From the NCBI GenBank assembly GCA_016209685.1, contig JACQVQ010000013.1:166341-230340 (forward strand): a stretch of DNA of 64,000 nucleotides, in the 5' to 3' direction. Of this stretch, positions 1-8,355 are shown one piece after another. Under the pieces are notes generated by a model. It had not been told where the DNA came from, did not search any database, and saw only the letters and a program-made list of their open reading frames with translations. Each line of letters begins with the position of its first letter. The first letter of the stretch is position 1. A program made the translations under genes and the position numbers. This stretch comes from Planctomycetota bacterium (GTDB taxonomy: Bacteria; Planctomycetota; Brocadiia; Brocadiales; Bathyanammoxibiaceae).

Positions 1-279
1 ATTAAAGGCCCACCCCATCCAGTGATGCCTGAGGCCGAAAGGATGGAGATAGTGGCGGCCCTGAGGGACGTAGATTATGTTACCTGTTTTTCTGAACCCA
101 GTGCGGATAGCCTATTATTAAAACTCAGCCCCCACGTCCACGCCAAGGGCACGGACTACACACTAGAGACCATACCTGAGAGGAAGACGGTACTATCCTA
201 CGGAGGGGAGTTGGCAATAGTAGGCGACCCTAAGAATCATTCAAGCACAAGTATAAAGAAACAGGTATTTGAAAGGTAG
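1..279 (+). CDS. hldE: ADP-heptose synthase nucleotidyltransferase domain, C-terminal part (partial)
   Basis: The reading frame is open from base 1, so the gene enters from the left edge; 92 residues remain. The segment PVMPEAER followed by VDYV and KGTDYT (residues 49-54) and the closing IKKQV helix match the C-terminal half of the RfaE/HldE cytidylyl-type domain, which adenylylates D-glycero-beta-D-manno-heptose 1-phosphate to ADP-heptose for LPS core. Whether the gene is a stand-alone rfaE2 or the end of a kinase-transferase fusion (hldE) cannot be seen. It converges on waaF, the enzyme that uses the product, and gmhB lies nearby, so the family call is well supported. The GTG/ATG at 22-27 is internal, not a start. 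Confidence 0.85.
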   Translation: MKGPPHPVMPEAERMEIVAALRDVDYVTCFSEPSADSLLLKLSPHVHAKGTDYTLETIPERKTVLSYGGELAIVGDPKNHSSTSIKKQVFER

Positions 280-311
280 TTACAGTGCCAAAACGCAGGC
301 TGGAAAAAGAT

Positions 312-408
312 GTCGTTGCGAAGGACGCAGTCCTGAAGCAATCTCTGAGATTGCTTCGCTTCGCTCGCAATGACAAATAATCTAGGTGCGTCAAAACGCA
401 CCCTACAT
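312..408. repeat. Palindromic repeats between hldE and waaF
   Basis: Two hairpin-forming units sit in the gap between convergent genes. The first (about 312-375) has outer arms reading like GTCGTTGCGA and TCGCAATGAC, with an inner hairpin AAGCAATCT/AGATTGCTT. The second (about 385-408) is GTGCGT-CAAA-ACGCAC. Relatives of the second are at 8412-8471 and the first resembles the TCATTCTGAG class found elsewhere in the window. They may also act as bidirectional terminators, but no clear T-run follows. Confidence 0.6.
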
Positions 409-409
409 C

Positions 410-1519
410 TTACCTCTTGGATGTCGCCACATGGGTTGCTTTTGATGGGGGTTGTGTGGAGGCCACCTCCGCCATCAGTTCCTTACACGCCTCTACCACC
501 TTCTCCGGTTTTATCCACTCCATACAGCGGTGGTCTTTGGGGCATTCCTTGAGGTGGCAGGGGGCGCAGTCTACCCTCTCTCTTATAACCCTGCCAACTT
601 CCTGGCTGGTATGGGTATAGCGGGGGTCTGTGGGACCCATGAGGACTACGACCGGTTTCTTAAAGGCGACGGCGATGTGCCTCGGGCCTGAGTCTACGGT
701 GATGAGCATGGAGGCCTTCTTTATCAGGGCCTTGAGGAGGTCCAGGGTGACATGCTCGGGGGTGAGGTTTAAAATCTTTCCCCCGGCGGCCTTTTCTATC
801 TGTGTAGCGATGCCCCTCTCCTCCGGGGCGGTGGCCAGGAGCACGTGGCAGTCAAGCTCCTTGTGCAGGAGTTCTGCGGTCCTGGCGAAACCCTCCACGG
901 TCCAGCCCTTGGAGGAGCCGAAGGAGGCCCCCGGGTTTATCAGGAATACTGGCTTGTTCCTGGAGACCCTGTATTTAGAAAAGAGTTTATCAACCCTCTC
1001 AAGGTTCTCTCTGGAGGTGAAGAGTTCCAGCTCCCTACTGCGTATCTCACAGCCCGCACTGGCGCAGAGCCTCAGGTAATAATCGGTCATATAGGTGGGT
1101 TGAAATTTTCCCTTCTCTTTAAATCTCTCTACCCCGCGGGTAAGGAGCCAGGAACGGGCATCTCTGTTGTAGCCCACCCTGTGTTTTATCCCGGCAAGCC
1201 AGGCTACCAGGGCGGAGCTGAGGGAGTTAGGCAGGATGATGCCCAGGTCAAATCGTTCCTTCCTGAGCTTTCTGATGAGGGCCAGGTATTTTCCGGGTTG
1301 TTTGTGTTTCTCCTTCTGGTCAAATTCAATCCAGTCATCAAACCATGGTGCCCCCTCCAGCACCCCTTTTACAAAGGGCCTGAGGAGGAGAGAGATTTTG
1401 GCCTCTGGGAAGTTTTCCCTGATGCACCTGAAGGCAGGGGTGGCCATGACTGCGTCACCCACCCAGCTAGGGGCGGTTATGAGTATGGAATTTATCTTGG
1501 CGCCGTGCGGTACTACCAT
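410..1519 (-). CDS. waaF: ADP-heptose:LPS heptosyltransferase II
   Basis: Glycosyltransferase family 9 enzyme of 369 residues that transfers heptose from ADP-heptose to the inner core of LPS at the cytoplasmic face. The N-terminal ITAPSWVGDAVMATPA motif, the TVDSGPRHIA nucleotide-sugar motif followed by a GPTDP turn, and the Cys-rich segment CAPCHLKECP near the C-terminus are typical of WaaF. The frame is open to a TTG at 1534, but GGGAGGG (1526-1531) is an obvious ribosome site. I place the start at the second ATG (1517-1519, spacing about 6-7); the ATG at 1520-1522 is the alternative. The start region is duplicated 88 bp upstream around a palindromic element (see 1541-1604). Last gene of the minus-strand LPS run. 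Confidence 0.9.
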   Translation of the reverse strand: MVVPHGAKINSILITAPSWVGDAVMATPAFRCIRENFPEAKISLLLRPFVKGVLEGAPWFDDWIEFDQKEKHKQPGKYLALIRKLRKERFDLGIILPNSLSSALVAWLAGIKHRVGYNRDARSWLLTRGVERFKEKGKFQPTYMTDYYLRLCASAGCEIRSRELELFTSRENLERVDKLFSKYRVSRNKPVFLINPGASFGSSKGWTVEGFARTAELLHKELDCHVLLATAPEERGIATQIEKAAGGKILNLTPEHVTLDLLKALIKKASMLITVDSGPRHIAVAFKKPVVVLMGPTDPRYTHTSQEVGRVIRERVDCAPCHLKECPKDHRCMEWIKPEKVVEACKELMAEVASTQPPSKATHVATSKR

Positions 1520-1628
1520 CATTATCCCTCCCAATCCGACTTAGTAGAGTAGCCGCAACCTTTAGGTTGCGTATTCTACTTACGCAGGCTAAAGCCTGCG
1601 GCTACATCATTATCCCTCCCAATCTGAC
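1517..1628. repeat. 24-bp direct repeat flanking an inserted palindrome
   Basis: The 24-nt segment starting CATCATTATCCCTCCCAATC occurs at 1517-1540 and again at 1605-1628 with one mismatch. The right copy holds the TAA stop of the upstream radical SAM gene together with a GGGAGGG-ATAATGATG sequence; the left copy holds the same sequence, now used as ribosome site and start of waaF. The simplest reading is that the two genes once overlapped as TAATG and an element inserted with a long target duplication, keeping both genes intact. Confidence 0.75.
1541..1604. repeat. Three-arm palindromic element
   Basis: Outer arms GTAGCCGCA (1549-1557) and TGCGGCTAC (1597-1605) enclose two hairpins, GCAACCTTTAGGTTGC (1555-1570) and GCAGGCTAAAGCCTGC (1584-1599). 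Close relatives lie at 19336-19421, 47361-47419 and, as a half copy, about 42580-42602. The outer-stem-plus-two-hairpins plan recurs in the unrelated sequence at 54918-54975 and in lpxK at 4446-4503. Confidence 0.75.
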
Positions 1629-3178
1629 CTTACGGCAGTAAAAGAATTATAACGAAAGGCGTAGTGTTCACAATGGGCCTTCTTCAAGAGGACGGAGAGT
1701 TCCTTGTCCATGCTGGGCACCCTCTCCCCGAAGTACTGCCAGGCCTCTGACGGCATGTCTTCTACGGTCTTTGTCAGAGCGGTGTAGAGGCTGGCTACTG
1801 AGTTGGAGGAATACCTGTTGACGAACCAGGGGAAGGTGCGCTGTAGCTTGGAGATAAGTAGATTATGCTTGGGGCCGAAGTTCAGGCAGGAGGCCTCAGT
1901 GAAGTTCTCCAGGGCCTGCATCTTATCAAAATCAATATAGCCTCCTTTCAGGCTGAACTCGTAGGCCTCGGTCTTGGGGAAGGGGTAGAAGATGGACCAG
2001 CGGAAGCGCCCCGGTCTGATTCTAGCCAGTAGCTCCACGGTCTCCATTACCTCCTTCTCCCCCTCGTAGGGCAGTCCAATCATAATGAACGCAGAGGTGT
2101 GGAGGCCGTACCTGTGGGCAAGGAGGAAGGCCTTCTCAATTTCCTCATTGGTCATGGGGCGGTGGAGGATGTCTCGCCTTATCCGCTCGCTACCGCTCTC
2201 CAGACCGAACTTTACTATGGCACAACCGGCCTCTTTGAGCATCCTGACCCGCTCCTCATCAAAGGCCCTCACGTGGGCATTTACTACGAATGGGATTTGC
2301 GTTACGCTTCGGTACTGCTTGCAGAACTCCCTCAGATAGGCCTTGTCCAGGGTAAAGACGTCGTCATCAAAGATGAACATCTTTATCCTCTGATAATTGC
2401 CCTGGAGGTACTCTATCTCCCCGAAGACCTCCTCCAGTGGGTGCTGGCGTACGTAGCCCACACTGCCTGAGGCAGGCGTGGAACTAGCCGTCTCTTGTCT
2501 GTAGCGGTCCACTATCCTGTGGTTGAAGCAATAGGTACATCGGAAGGGGCAGCCCCTGGAGGTCATGAGCCTGGCCCAGCCGTCCTCCGTGTCAATGAGT
2601 TTCTGCATGTTAAAGAGTGGATAGTCCTTCCGGGGCAGTCTGGCAAGGTCTACAAAGGGGCGGACGTTGTTGGGGATTATCCTGCCGGCCCTGAACTGTC
2701 CCTTCGCTCCGCTCAAGGGCAGGTCTGGTTCAGGGCCTGCCTTTCTCGCCCAGATATTGTAGATAGTAGTGGTGTCCTGTCCCTTTTCTAATCTATCTAC
2801 CAATTCCAGTACCGCCTCCTCTCCCTCTCCCACACAGGCATAATCAAAACAATCCTCCTTGAGCACCTCTTCCGGGACAAGGGTGGCATGGACTCCTCCC
2901 AGGACTATGGGGGTCTTGGAAGAACTCTTGATAAGCCTGGCTATCTTCAGGGCGGAGCGGTACTGTGGGGTAACTGCCGATATGCCTACCAGTTCTGGGT
3001 TAAAGTCCTCAACGACAGCCCTGATTTCCTCATCTGTGGGGAGACTGTCCAGCTTCTCGTTGAGGTTGAGGAGTCTTGTGGTGTGCCCGTGGGCCTTGAG
3101 CATGCCGGAGACGAAGGCCAGACCAAAGTTAAAGCCCACCTGGGAGTTGATGTTGGGATAGATAAAGAGTACCTTCAT
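1610..3178 (-). CDS. B12-binding-domain radical SAM protein of the LPS gene run
   Basis: 522-residue radical SAM enzyme. Residues 1-135 look like the Rossmann-type B12-binding domain (MKVLFIYPN start, GISAVTP, GGVHATL, VGEGE), although no DxHxxG cobalamin motif is visible. The cluster C210-x3-C214-x2-C217 (RGCPFRCTYC) binds the 4Fe-4S/SAM centre. The substrate is unknown; family members methylate or rearrange unactivated carbons. I start at the ATG whose first bases overlap the TGA of gmhB (ATGA), so the two are translationally coupled; the longer frame to 3235 runs inside gmhB. Two stretches, around residues 155-163 and 232-239 (STPASGS), coincide with repeat-like DNA (CTGCCTGAGGCAGG type) and look like small in-frame insertions. 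Position between gmhB and waaF suggests a role in cell-envelope glycolipids. Confidence 0.85.
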   Translation of the reverse strand: MKVLFIYPNINSQVGFNFGLAFVSGMLKAHGHTTRLLNLNEKLDSLPTDEEIRAVVEDFNPELVGISAVTPQYRSALKIARLIKSSSKTPIVLGGVHATLVPEEVLKEDCFDYACVGEGEEAVLELVDRLEKGQDTTTIYNIWARKAGPEPDLPLSGAKGQFRAGRIIPNNVRPFVDLARLPRKDYPLFNMQKLIDTEDGWARLMTSRGCPFRCTYCFNHRIVDRYRQETASSTPASGSVGYVRQHPLEEVFGEIEYLQGNYQRIKMFIFDDDVFTLDKAYLREFCKQYRSVTQIPFVVNAHVRAFDEERVRMLKEAGCAIVKFGLESGSERIRRDILHRPMTNEEIEKAFLLAHRYGLHTSAFIMIGLPYEGEKEVMETVELLARIRPGRFRWSIFYPFPKTEAYEFSLKGGYIDFDKMQALENFTEASCLNFGPKHNLLISKLQRTFPWFVNRYSSNSVASLYTALTKTVEDMPSEAWQYFGERVPSMDKELSVLLKKAHCEHYAFRYNSFTAVRSDWEG

Positions 3179-3747
3179 AAGACAGGTCTTACACCCTGCC
3201 CAGTTCTGGAACAGAGTATCTGGGCGGCCCTCCATATATCCTTGACGACAAGGTCTGCCTCCACTGGCATATCTATCTCCTCCTCATGGTTCTTTACCAG
3301 TACCGTCTTACACCCGACGGCATTACCAGCTAAGATGTCTCCAGGTGTATCCCCAATCATAATGGAACTCTTCAAGTTTATACCATGCTCCCTTGCGGCC
3401 CTCAGGAGCATCCCGGTCTTAGGTTTCCTGCACTGGCATTCTATGCTGTATTCTGCTACTGCACCCTCGGGGAAATGGGGGCAGTAGTAGACGGCGTCTA
3501 TGGTGGCCCCCTCCTGGGAGAGCAAGTCCAGTAGCCTATCGTGAATCTCGTGTAGTCTTTGTTCTGTAAAATATCCCCTGGCTATGCCTGACTGGTTAGT
3601 GGCGATAACTACCGTGAACCCTTCTTCCTTGAAAAGCCTTATGGCCCTGGCAGAATTGGGTAGTAATACCAGTTCCTCAGGGGAGGAGAGGTAGGGGACG
3701 CCGTGGATTATAGTACCATCTCTGTCTAGAAAGACTGCCCTTCTCAT
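3175..3747 (-). CDS. gmhB: D-glycero-D-manno-heptose 1,7-bisphosphate 7-phosphatase
   Basis: HAD-superfamily phosphatase (190 residues) that removes the 7-phosphate during ADP-heptose synthesis. The nucleophile and acid sit in FLDRDGT (D8, D10), the Ser/Thr motif in ATNQSG, the Lys of motif III in CRKPKTGM, and the metal acidic motif in GDTPGD (132-137). A zinc loop with C89, H91, C104 and C106 is the GmhB hallmark. The ATG start at 3745-3747 follows a 130-bp gap from the preceding gene. Its stop overlaps the following radical SAM start. Confidence 0.92.
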   Translation of the reverse strand: MRRAVFLDRDGTIIHGVPYLSSPEELVLLPNSARAIRLFKEEGFTVVIATNQSGIARGYFTEQRLHEIHDRLLDLLSQEGATIDAVYYCPHFPEGAVAEYSIECQCRKPKTGMLLRAAREHGINLKSSIMIGDTPGDILAGNAVGCKTVLVKNHEEEIDMPVEADLVVKDIWRAAQILCSRTGQGVRPVL

Positions 3748-3877
3748 CTAAGTACCTTTAACCGAAGAGTTCCTTTTCAATAAGGTAGCACAAACACCCA
3801 GTATATCAGGTCTCGCCTGCCTTACAAGGCTATAGGGTGTGTCCCCTGCTACCGGCACAGTAATTTTTTGCATAGGT

Positions 3878-4321
3878 TCATCTATCTTCAATTGCCCACC
3901 GTTCAAACGCCTCTTCAGTACCTTCTTCCTTCAGGAGTTCCACCAGGGGGGCATAACGCCACTCTAAGGGGCGGTATTTCTTGGCCAGTTGCTTAATCCT
4001 GCGGTAGTATGTCTCATATAAGTCCTGTGAGGTACTCAGCCAGTCCTTCTGGCAGAAGAACACCCTGCACCCCAGGGTCCTGTGTTCCCTCGCCGTACAC
4101 AGGTTATCCACAAGGTAAGGACAGACCTCTTTCTTGATGGGTACTTTGGGTGGGCCTGCCTTTCTACGGAGGTAATTTGCCTCCAGACTGCTGGCGAAAA
4201 GGACGTGGCCAAAGTCCTCAAAATGACAGCACAGCCCGCGGGCCTTGCATTCAGGGGCCCGTCTGGAGAGGTCCCCCTCCAGTTCTCTATATATCTCTTT
4301 AAGTTCAGTTTGCCAGCCCAT
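3878..4321 (-). CDS. Cysteine-rich YkgJ-like protein, probable metal binder
   Basis: 147-residue soluble protein with Cys at 25, 31, 32, 67, 75, 85 and 90 (pattern CxxxxxCC, then CPYL, LC, GC, FFC). This resembles the YkgJ/UPF0153 zinc- or iron-chelating family, whose function is not established. No signal peptide or membrane segment. It starts 5 bp after the stop of lpxK, which implies cotranscription with the lipid A kinase gene. The precise role is unknown. Confidence 0.65.
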   Translation of the reverse strand: MGWQTELKEIYRELEGDLSRRAPECKARGLCCHFEDFGHVLFASSLEANYLRRKAGPPKVPIKKEVCPYLVDNLCTAREHRTLGCRVFFCQKDWLSTSQDLYETYYRRIKQLAKKYRPLEWRYAPLVELLKEEGTEEAFERWAIEDR

Positions 4322-4326
4322 GGGTA

Positions 4327-5442
4327 TTACGACGGTCTAGACAGTGGCAATATCCTACTCAAGGCGGAAGCGAGTGCCTCCTGTCCCCGTGTTATCCTCA
4401 TCTCTATCCTTAGGGCAAAAAAGGGAAGGGGACAATCATTGTCTTGTAGGGGCGTATTGTTCGCCACGGCGAATCTGCCTAAGGCACGACTATACGCCCC
4501 TACGAGCTTTACCCTATCCTTACAGGTAGTAACGATGGCTTCTGCCCCTAGCTTAATGGCCTCTGACGTTAATCCCTTACATTCCTCTGGGGTGTAGTGG
4601 TGATGGTCTGAGAAGCTCTTAAACCCCACCACATTGGCCCCCAGGGACTGGAGGGTCTTTTCAAAGGAGGTGGGGTTGCCCAGACCGCAGAAGGCAAAGG
4701 TCTTCTTCCCATTAAGATACGAGACCTCCACACGGTTACCATTCATATCCTCTAGATAGAGTGGATGATGCACCGTCTCTATAATGGGGGTTAAACTGTT
4801 TAGATGCAGGAGGTGCCCTTTTATATCCTGGAGTCTCTCAGGGGGACATAGGTTGGTCCTGGATAGGACGAAGAGCCCTGCCCGCTTGAGGCTGGAGGGT
4901 GGCTCCCTGAGTGTACCTGCCGGGAGCAGGTGGCCGCTTCCGAATGGTGACAGGGTATCAATGACCACGATATCCAGGTCTCTAGCTAATCCCCAGTGCT
5001 GGAATCCATCGTCAAGGAGGAGGCATTGGGGGTGGAACTCCTCTATGGCCGTCCTGGCGCTGGCCAACCTGTCCTTTCCCAGTAGAAAAGGTACGTGCGG
5101 AAGCCTCTCTCGGAATTCCATAAACTCGTCGCTTGTACCGTTAGTGCCAGCATAGCCCCTGCTAAGGATAGCCACCTTCTTCCCACGTTCGGTCAGGAAT
5201 CTGGCCAGTAACTCTACAAGGGGCGTCTTACCAGTGCCCCCTAAGGTAATATTGCCAACACTGATGACAGGGAGGGGCAATCTTACCGTAGGGAGTACGC
5301 CATGGCGATAAAGTAGACCCCTTGTCCACAAGAGGCCTCCGTAGAGATACGAGGCCGGTCTCAGGGCGTTCAGGGTTACAAAGGCGGCTGCCCCCCCTCT
5401 CCGTCCGCTGGCGATAGAAAGGTAAAGTTCCCTGGTTTCCAT
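4327..5442 (-). CDS. lpxK: Tetraacyldisaccharide 4'-kinase
   Basis: Inner-membrane-associated kinase (371 residues) that phosphorylates the 4' position of the lipid A disaccharide. The P-loop is SVGNITLGGTGKTP (about 61-74) and the LDDGFQHW motif follows about 85 residues later. I start at the ATG at 5440-5442 (METREL, then a SGRRGG segment and a hydrophobic helix), which matches how planctomycete LpxK proteins begin. The frame remains open to 5529, but that extension lies over repeat DNA (GCCCGCCTGAGGCGGG). Near the C-terminus the DNA at 4446-4503 is a 58-nt palindromic element read through in frame, giving an insertion absent from the usual family consensus. Confidence 0.88.
   Translation of the reverse strand: METRELYLSIASGRRGGAAAFVTLNALRPASYLYGGLLWTRGLLYRHGVLPTVRLPLPVISVGNITLGGTGKTPLVELLARFLTERGKKVAILSRGYAGTNGTSDEFMEFRERLPHVPFLLGKDRLASARTAIEEFHPQCLLLDDGFQHWGLARDLDIVVIDTLSPFGSGHLLPAGTLREPPSSLKRAGLFVLSRTNLCPPERLQDIKGHLLHLNSLTPIIETVHHPLYLEDMNGNRVEVSYLNGKKTFAFCGLGNPTSFEKTLQSLGANVVGFKSFSDHHHYTPEECKGLTSEAIKLGAEAIVTTCKDRVKLVGAYSRALGRFAVANNTPLQDNDCPLPFFALRIEMRITRGQEALASALSRILPLSRPS
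4446..4503. repeat. In-frame palindromic element inside lpxK
   Basis: Outer 12-bp arms GTAGGGGCGTAT and ATACGCCCCTAC enclose two hairpins, TTCGCCACGGCGAA and TGCCTAAGGCA. The arms share the GTAGGGGC end with the 27-29 nt palindromes elsewhere. The whole unit is translated on the minus strand as part of LpxK, roughly residues 314-333. Confidence 0.75.
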
Positions 5443-5587
5443 CCGGGTTGGTAGCCCGCCTGAGGCGGGTTGGCCCTGTACCGTATTGGTGCGGGGCTGG
5501 TGCCTCAAGCTGTATCCTTCAAACTGCATGTGTCAAACCGAAAAGTCACCTCAGAAGGCCGTAAGCAATCTCCCTACTCCCTACTCC

Positions 5588-6220
5588 CTACTTAAGGGGT
5601 ACCGACCAGTATGCGTGGTCAAGGAACTGCTTCCAGGAGCGATATTTTCCTGAGTTTAGCTTGAGAGTGAGTATAGGGCTGTGCTTTGGTACAAAGGGCT
5701 TGCGTATGAGTTTAATACCGGCCTCATCTGGAGTACGGCCTCCCTTGCGCTTATTGCATTCGGTGCAGGCGCAGACCACGTTAGTCCAGCTAGTTTTACC
5801 TCCACGGGAACGGGGGGTGACATGGTCAAGACTGAGTTCGTAGGTAGAGAACCTGCACCCGCAATACTGACAGCGGTTCTCGTCCCTGGCAAAGATATTC
5901 CTTCGGTTGAATTTTATCCCCCATCGGGGGACCTTATCATAAAAGAGGTGGCGAATAATCCTGGGTGCCGGTATCTCCAGAGAGACCGACCTGATCCAAT
6001 CGTAGTCTTCTTCAGGCAGTCCAAGCCCTGTCTTGAGCAGGGAGACGTCTTTCCAGGTCTCCATAGTATAGGAGGCAAATTTTTCCTCATCTACCAACAC
6101 CACCTCCGCAGAGTTCTTGTAGAGGAGTGTAAAGGCCCTCCTTACACTGACCACGTTCATGGCCATAAAGAACTTGTTCAGTACCAGTACGCTGGCGTCC
6201 AGACTACTTGCTGCTTCCAT
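5588..6220 (-). CDS. HNH endonuclease-family protein
   Basis: 210 residues with a C-terminal HNH/treble-clef nuclease domain: CQYC (C117, C120), LDHVTPRSRGG (H133), WTNVV (N147) and CTEC (C152, C155). The N-terminal half (LDASVLVLNK, VSVRRAFTLL) is the conserved extension seen in a widespread chromosomal HNH family. Such proteins are found as housekeeping-like single genes; the biological role is not known. ATG start 12 bp after the leuB-like gene on the same strand. Confidence 0.8.
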   Translation of the reverse strand: MEAASSLDASVLVLNKFFMAMNVVSVRRAFTLLYKNSAEVVLVDEEKFASYTMETWKDVSLLKTGLGLPEEDYDWIRSVSLEIPAPRIIRHLFYDKVPRWGIKFNRRNIFARDENRCQYCGCRFSTYELSLDHVTPRSRGGKTSWTNVVCACTECNKRKGGRTPDEAGIKLIRKPFVPKHSPILTLKLNSGKYRSWKQFLDHAYWSVPLK

Positions 6221-6232
6221 AAGGTTGAAACC

Positions 6233-7381
6233 TCAAACCGCCTCCGCTACCATGTCTCCCACCTCCTGGGTGGAATAGCCCATCTTGCCGGCCTCCAGAC
6301 TTTTTAGCCTCTCTGAGGTGGCCTTTTTGACGGCCTCTTCCACGGCACCGGCCGCCTGGGTCTCTCCCAGGTGTTCCAGCATCATGGCACAGGCGCAGAT
6401 GGCCGCCAGTGGATTGGCCACGCCTTTACCTGCATATTTGGGGGCCGAACCTCCGATAGGCTCAAACATGGAGACCCCGGCAGGGTTTATGTTCCCTCCA
6501 GCGGCTATACCTAACCCTCCCTGGAGCATAGCCCCAAGGTCAGTGATTATGTCCCCGAACATGTTGTCCGTTACTATCACGTCAAAGCGTTCAGGGTTTT
6601 TGACCATCCACATGCACGTGGCATCTACGTGGGCATAATCAGTGGTAACGTCGGCATACTCCCTGGCTACCTCATTAAATACCCTCATCCATAAGTCGTG
6701 GGCATAGTTAAGTACGTTAGTCTTCCCACAAAAGAGGAGCTTCTTTTCTTTGCCCCTTTTTCTAGTGAACTCAAAGGCGTAGCGTATGCACCGCTCCACC
6801 CCTGTGCGGGTATTCACAGACTCCTGTATGGCCACCTCCTGGGGTGTCCCCTTTTTAAGGAACCCCCCTGAGCCTACGTATAACCCCTCGGTGTTCTCCC
6901 TGATTACAACAAAATCTATGTCTTCAGGGCCTTTATCTTTTAAGATACAGCTCACGCCAGGATAGAGCTTTACTGGGCGTAAGTTTATGTACTGGTCCAG
7001 TTCAAACCGTATCTTAAGGAGTAGCCCTCGCTCCAGTATCCCCGGGGCTACGTCTGGATGCCCTACCGAACCCATGTATATGGCATCGCAATGCCGCAAC
7101 TCCTCCAGTACTGAATCTGGCAGGGTCTCCTTTGTCCTCAGATAGCGGTCACCGCCCAGGTCATAATTGACCCGTTCACACTTAAACCCGTCTTTTGCCG
7201 AGACGGCCTCAAGGGCCTTCAGTCCCTCCCTGATTACCTCAGGCCCTATCCCATCCCCGGAGATTACAGCGATGCGATAGCACCGCTGGCCCCGCACCTT
7301 GCTCGTGTGGGGCTGGTGTTCAGGGGGACGGTGAGGGTCGTTTCTCTCTTGTACAGCCAGGCGTCTATGTGTACGTTCCAA
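6233..7381 (-). CDS. leuB: Isopropylmalate/isocitrate dehydrogenase family enzyme, probably 3-isopropylmalate dehydrogenase
   Basis: Beta-decarboxylating dehydrogenase of about 382 residues. Visible motifs are GDGIGPEV, the substrate-arginine segment [20 protein letters not shown], the [11 protein letters not shown] metal-site helix and the NAD loop [12 protein letters not shown]. It would oxidise and decarboxylate 3-isopropylmalate in leucine synthesis; a homoisocitrate- or tartrate-type specificity is not excluded. A TTG at 7379-7381 has a good GAGG site 5 bp upstream, but then the first 34 residues precede the conserved [10 protein letters not shown]. Part of that extension (about 7283-7320) is a repeat-like inverted sequence (GCCCCGCAC/GTGTGGGGC), so it was probably lengthened by insertion. 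Confidence 0.8.
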   Translation of the reverse strand: MERTHRRLAVQERNDPHRPPEHQPHTSKVRGQRCYRIAVISGDGIGPEVIREGLKALEAVSAKDGFKCERVNYDLGGDRYLRTKETLPDSVLEELRHCDAIYMGSVGHPDVAPGILERGLLLKIRFELDQYINLRPVKLYPGVSCILKDKGPEDIDFVVIRENTEGLYVGSGGFLKKGTPQEVAIQESVNTRTGVERCIRYAFEFTRKRGKEKKLLFCGKTNVLNYAHDLWMRVFNEVAREYADVTTDYAHVDATCMWMVKNPERFDVIVTDNMFGDIITDLGAMLQGGLGIAAGGNINPAGVSMFEPIGGSAPKYAGKGVANPLAAICACAMMLEHLGETQAAGAVEEAVKKATSERLKSLEAGKMGYSTQEVGDMVAEAV

Positions 7382-7584
7382 AGATTCCTCGCAGTAAAGT
7401 CTTTTAATTCCCTAGTTTAACAAGGATTAAATTTATTTGCAAGAGGGAACCCCAGCGACAAAAAGGAATAAAGAATCCAGTAGTCAGAATTCAGAATCTG
7501 CATCCTTGATTCCGTGTCCTGAATCCTGTATCCTGCGTCTTTAGAATCCAGAGGGTGGCAATGGTCAATCCGATAAAGGTAACC

Positions 7585-8355
7585 ATGAAAAAATGTCTCT
7601 TATTCCTTGTCTTTCTTTGTCTTTTTGTAACCACCTGTGTACCTGGTGGTGCTACCGCTTCGGAGATAAAACCAGTAAACGAAACCATTCCCATCACTGC
7701 CTTTACCGATGAGGAACTGGCGAAGGGCGGGCCGATAGGGTGGGAGGTCCATCCGGGGATATGTAGAAAGATACTCAAGAAGGCCCAACCCAGGGTACTG
7801 GAGCTTGAGGGGGAGCAATCCACCCCTTCGGCTTCGCTCAGGGCAGGCTCAGGCGGACTTCCGCATAACAAACGCATACTCCAAGTCAAGACGGTGGACG
7901 ACGGCCTCGTCTTATTGAGGAAGGTGGGCAGAAAGGCCAATCAGTACCCCCTGTTAGGGTGGAGCTGGAAGGTCTCTAACGTCCTGCCCCAGAGCAGGGA
8001 GAAGGAGGAGGGAGGGGACGATTATCCTGCCGCCGTCTGTATAGTATACGCAAAGACGTTTATGGGCATCCCCCGTCATATCAGGGGGCTAATCTACGTA
8101 TGGGGGTCAAACGTTACGGCAGGCGAACGTTACACAAGCCCCTGTGACGAGAGGTTCAGGATAATTGTGGTACAAGGCGGGCCGGAAGGGGTAGGCCAGT
8201 GGTTCCAGCACAAGGTCAACCATCCCCAGGACTACCTTATAGAGTTTGGAGAGGTACCCGACAGGGTCTATGCCGTTGGGATACAGACCAACACCGACCG
8301 CACCCACGGCGAGGTAGAGGGCAACTACGCAGATATAGTCTTGAGCCGTTATTAA
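7585..8355 (+). CDS. Exported DUF3047 protein
   Basis: 256 residues from an ATG with an AAGGT ribosome site; the frame is open from 7555 but the signal peptide begins at this ATG (MKKCLLFLVFLCLF, cleavage near GGATAS). The mature part matches the DUF3047 pattern: LLRKVGRKANQYPLLGWSWKV, GDDYPAAVCIVY, YVWGSNV, RIIVVQGG, FGEVPDRVYAVGIQTNTD. The function is unknown; a periplasmic sugar-binding-like beta-sandwich is likely. A short stretch (TPSASLRAGSGG, DNA about 7820-7855) corresponds to a CTTCGCTCAGG-type repeat fragment and looks like an in-frame insertion. Flanked on both sides by AATTCAGAATC-type repeats. Confidence 0.8.
   Translation: MKKCLLFLVFLCLFVTTCVPGGATASEIKPVNETIPITAFTDEELAKGGPIGWEVHPGICRKILKKAQPRVLELEGEQSTPSASLRAGSGGLPHNKRILQVKTVDDGLVLLRKVGRKANQYPLLGWSWKVSNVLPQSREKEEGGDDYPAAVCIVYAKTFMGIPRHIRGLIYVWGSNVTAGERYTSPCDERFRIIVVQGGPEGVGQWFQHKVNHPQDYLIEFGEVPDRVYAVGIQTNTDRTHGEVEGNYADIVLSRY

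Noticed and set aside
845-1552. 235-codon plus-strand open frame opposite waaF
   Set aside because: Shadow of a well-supported heptosyltransferase gene; no ribosome site or family match.
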